From Rhizobium leucaenae USDA 9039 (GTDB taxonomy: Bacteria > Pseudomonadota > Alphaproteobacteria > Rhizobiales > Rhizobiaceae): DNA of 64,000 bases. The stretch spans positions 1 to 64,000 of the forward strand of contig NZ_AUFB01000010.1 of assembly GCF_000426285.1 (NCBI RefSeq), written 5' to 3'. This document shows, piece after piece, positions 63,577 through 64,000 of the stretch. The notes under the pieces are model-generated. The model was not told the DNA's origin. It saw only the letters and a list, made by a program, of their open reading frames with translations, and ran no database searches. Both the position numbers and the translations under genes were made by a program. Every line of letters begins with the position of its first letter. Position 1 is the stretch's first letter.

Positions 63577-64000
63577 TTAGCTTTTGTAGATGAGCCAGCT
63601 CTTCGTAAAGTCTTTCTGCATGCCGTCCTGATAGATATAGCTACAGTTGCGGCCAGCATTCTTGGCAGTATAGAGCGCAATGTCGGTCTTGCTGTAGAGT
63701 TCTCCGGGGTCTGCAGCTTCCGAGGCCATGCAGATGCCGAGCGAAAGAGTGATCGGCCCGTAATTCACTCCGGTGCGCGAGTTCTTGAACGGCGTTGCCT
63801 CAAGTGCACGGCGGATACGTTCGCAGACCGCCATGACCTCTTCCGGCGTATTGCCCTCCAGGATCAGCGCGAATTCCTCACCGCCCGTGCGGGCGACGAA
63901 GGCGTCGCGACGGACATTGGTGCGGATGAGGGAGGCGACGGTCGCGAGAATCTTGTCGCCGACCGGATGGCCGTAGGTGTCGTTGATCTTCTTGAAATAA
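63577..64000 (-). CDS. GGDEF-domain diguanylate cyclase, C-terminal part (cut by window edge)
   Basis: Only the last ~141 residues are present; the frame runs off the window at 64000. The visible part contains YFKKINDTYGHPVGDKILAT, the first metal-site region, and the active-site RTGGEEFALIL (GGEEF, catalytically competent), then TDIALYTAKNAGRNCSYIY. It therefore makes cyclic di-GMP if the rest is intact. The allosteric RxxD site, expected five residues before GGEEF, is not clearly present: the sequence there reads RRDAFVARTGGEEF. Upstream sensory domains are outside the window. Confidence 0.92.
   Translation of the reverse strand, partial: YFKKINDTYGHPVGDKILATVASLIRTNVRRDAFVARTGGEEFALILEGNTPEEVMAVCERIRRALEATPFKNSRTGVNYGPITLSLGICMASEAADPGELYSKTDIALYTAKNAGRNCSYIYQDGMQKDFTKSWLIYKS

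Overview
The window looks like chromosomal DNA of a Rhizobiaceae alphaproteobacterium, probably Rhizobium or a close relative. This rests on gene families and local layouts typical of the group (znuA//znuCB-zur, arsR-aqpS-arsC, a long-N-terminus UvrB, Usg, DUF1289, cobS//cobT, HAMP-type chemoreceptors), high GC, and short mosaic palindromic repeats between genes. It is inference from the sequence; no database search was run. I count about 70 genes, no rRNA or tRNA, and no CRISPR array or prophage.

Layout: (1) 1-550, the 3' end of an IS256-type transposase and a gene-poor scar. (2) 552-3708, zinc uptake: znuA divergent from znuC-znuB-zur, with two predicted Zur operators between them. (3) 3758-8600, a gamma-carbonic-anhydrase-like protein, an FAH-family hydrolase, a DMT exporter, dusA, a composite palindromic repeat, a cold-shock gene with terminator, and a truncated P-loop gene. 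(4) 8744-12054, a GH15 glucoamylase divergent from a ROK/polyphosphate-glucokinase-like sugar kinase. (5) 12104-15690, a class III nucleotide cyclase, then arsR-aqpS-arsC divergent from a DUF6428 gene, with one operator between them. (6) 15733-22488, uvrB (a repeat lies inside its 3' coding part), an MFS carrier, an exported protein, a DUF486 membrane protein and a PhyH-type dioxygenase. (7) 22707-26688, three tandem Sel1-repeat exported proteins, a six-helix membrane protein and a thioesterase. (8) 26921-33715, an extensin-like lipoprotein, two DUF1801 proteins, a drug/NodIJ-type ABC exporter, a FolC-like ligase and a GNAT enzyme. (9) 33733-38175, a DMT gene broken by one amber codon, an aspartic protease, DUF1289, cobS//cobT and dgkA. 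(10) 38195-47944, a histidine kinase, secreted nuclease, uracil-DNA glycosylase, Lrp regulator, PEBP protein, AraC regulator, hydroxyacid dehydrogenase, a GST-ArsR-SRPBCC operon with two predicted operators, a TPR-methyltransferase, DUF2270 and Usg. (11) 48135-50665, a polar amino-acid ABC importer without a local ATPase. (12) 51037-64000, a large OmpA-type protein, a DMT-mobA-mobB operon, a chemoreceptor, moaA, DUF971, LtrA, MarR//alpha-beta hydrolase, a PPOX protein and the 3' end of a GGDEF gene.

Genes that plausibly work together: the zinc regulon; the arsenic module, where ArsC reduces arsenate and the AqpS channel releases arsenite under ArsR control; maltodextrin breakdown followed by glucose phosphorylation; cobS with cobT in cobalamin nucleotide-loop assembly; and mobA/mobB/moaA in molybdenum cofactor synthesis.

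The most noteworthy structures are a composite palindromic repeat that occurs between genes at 7480-7647 and in frame inside uvrB at 15985-16150; a second repeat family whose first bases supply the stop codon of two unrelated genes; a single TGG-to-TAG change that interrupts an otherwise intact transporter; and two ArsR-family regulators with operator-like inverted repeats of the same N10 spacing. I did not find a convincing new multi-gene defence or mobile system.
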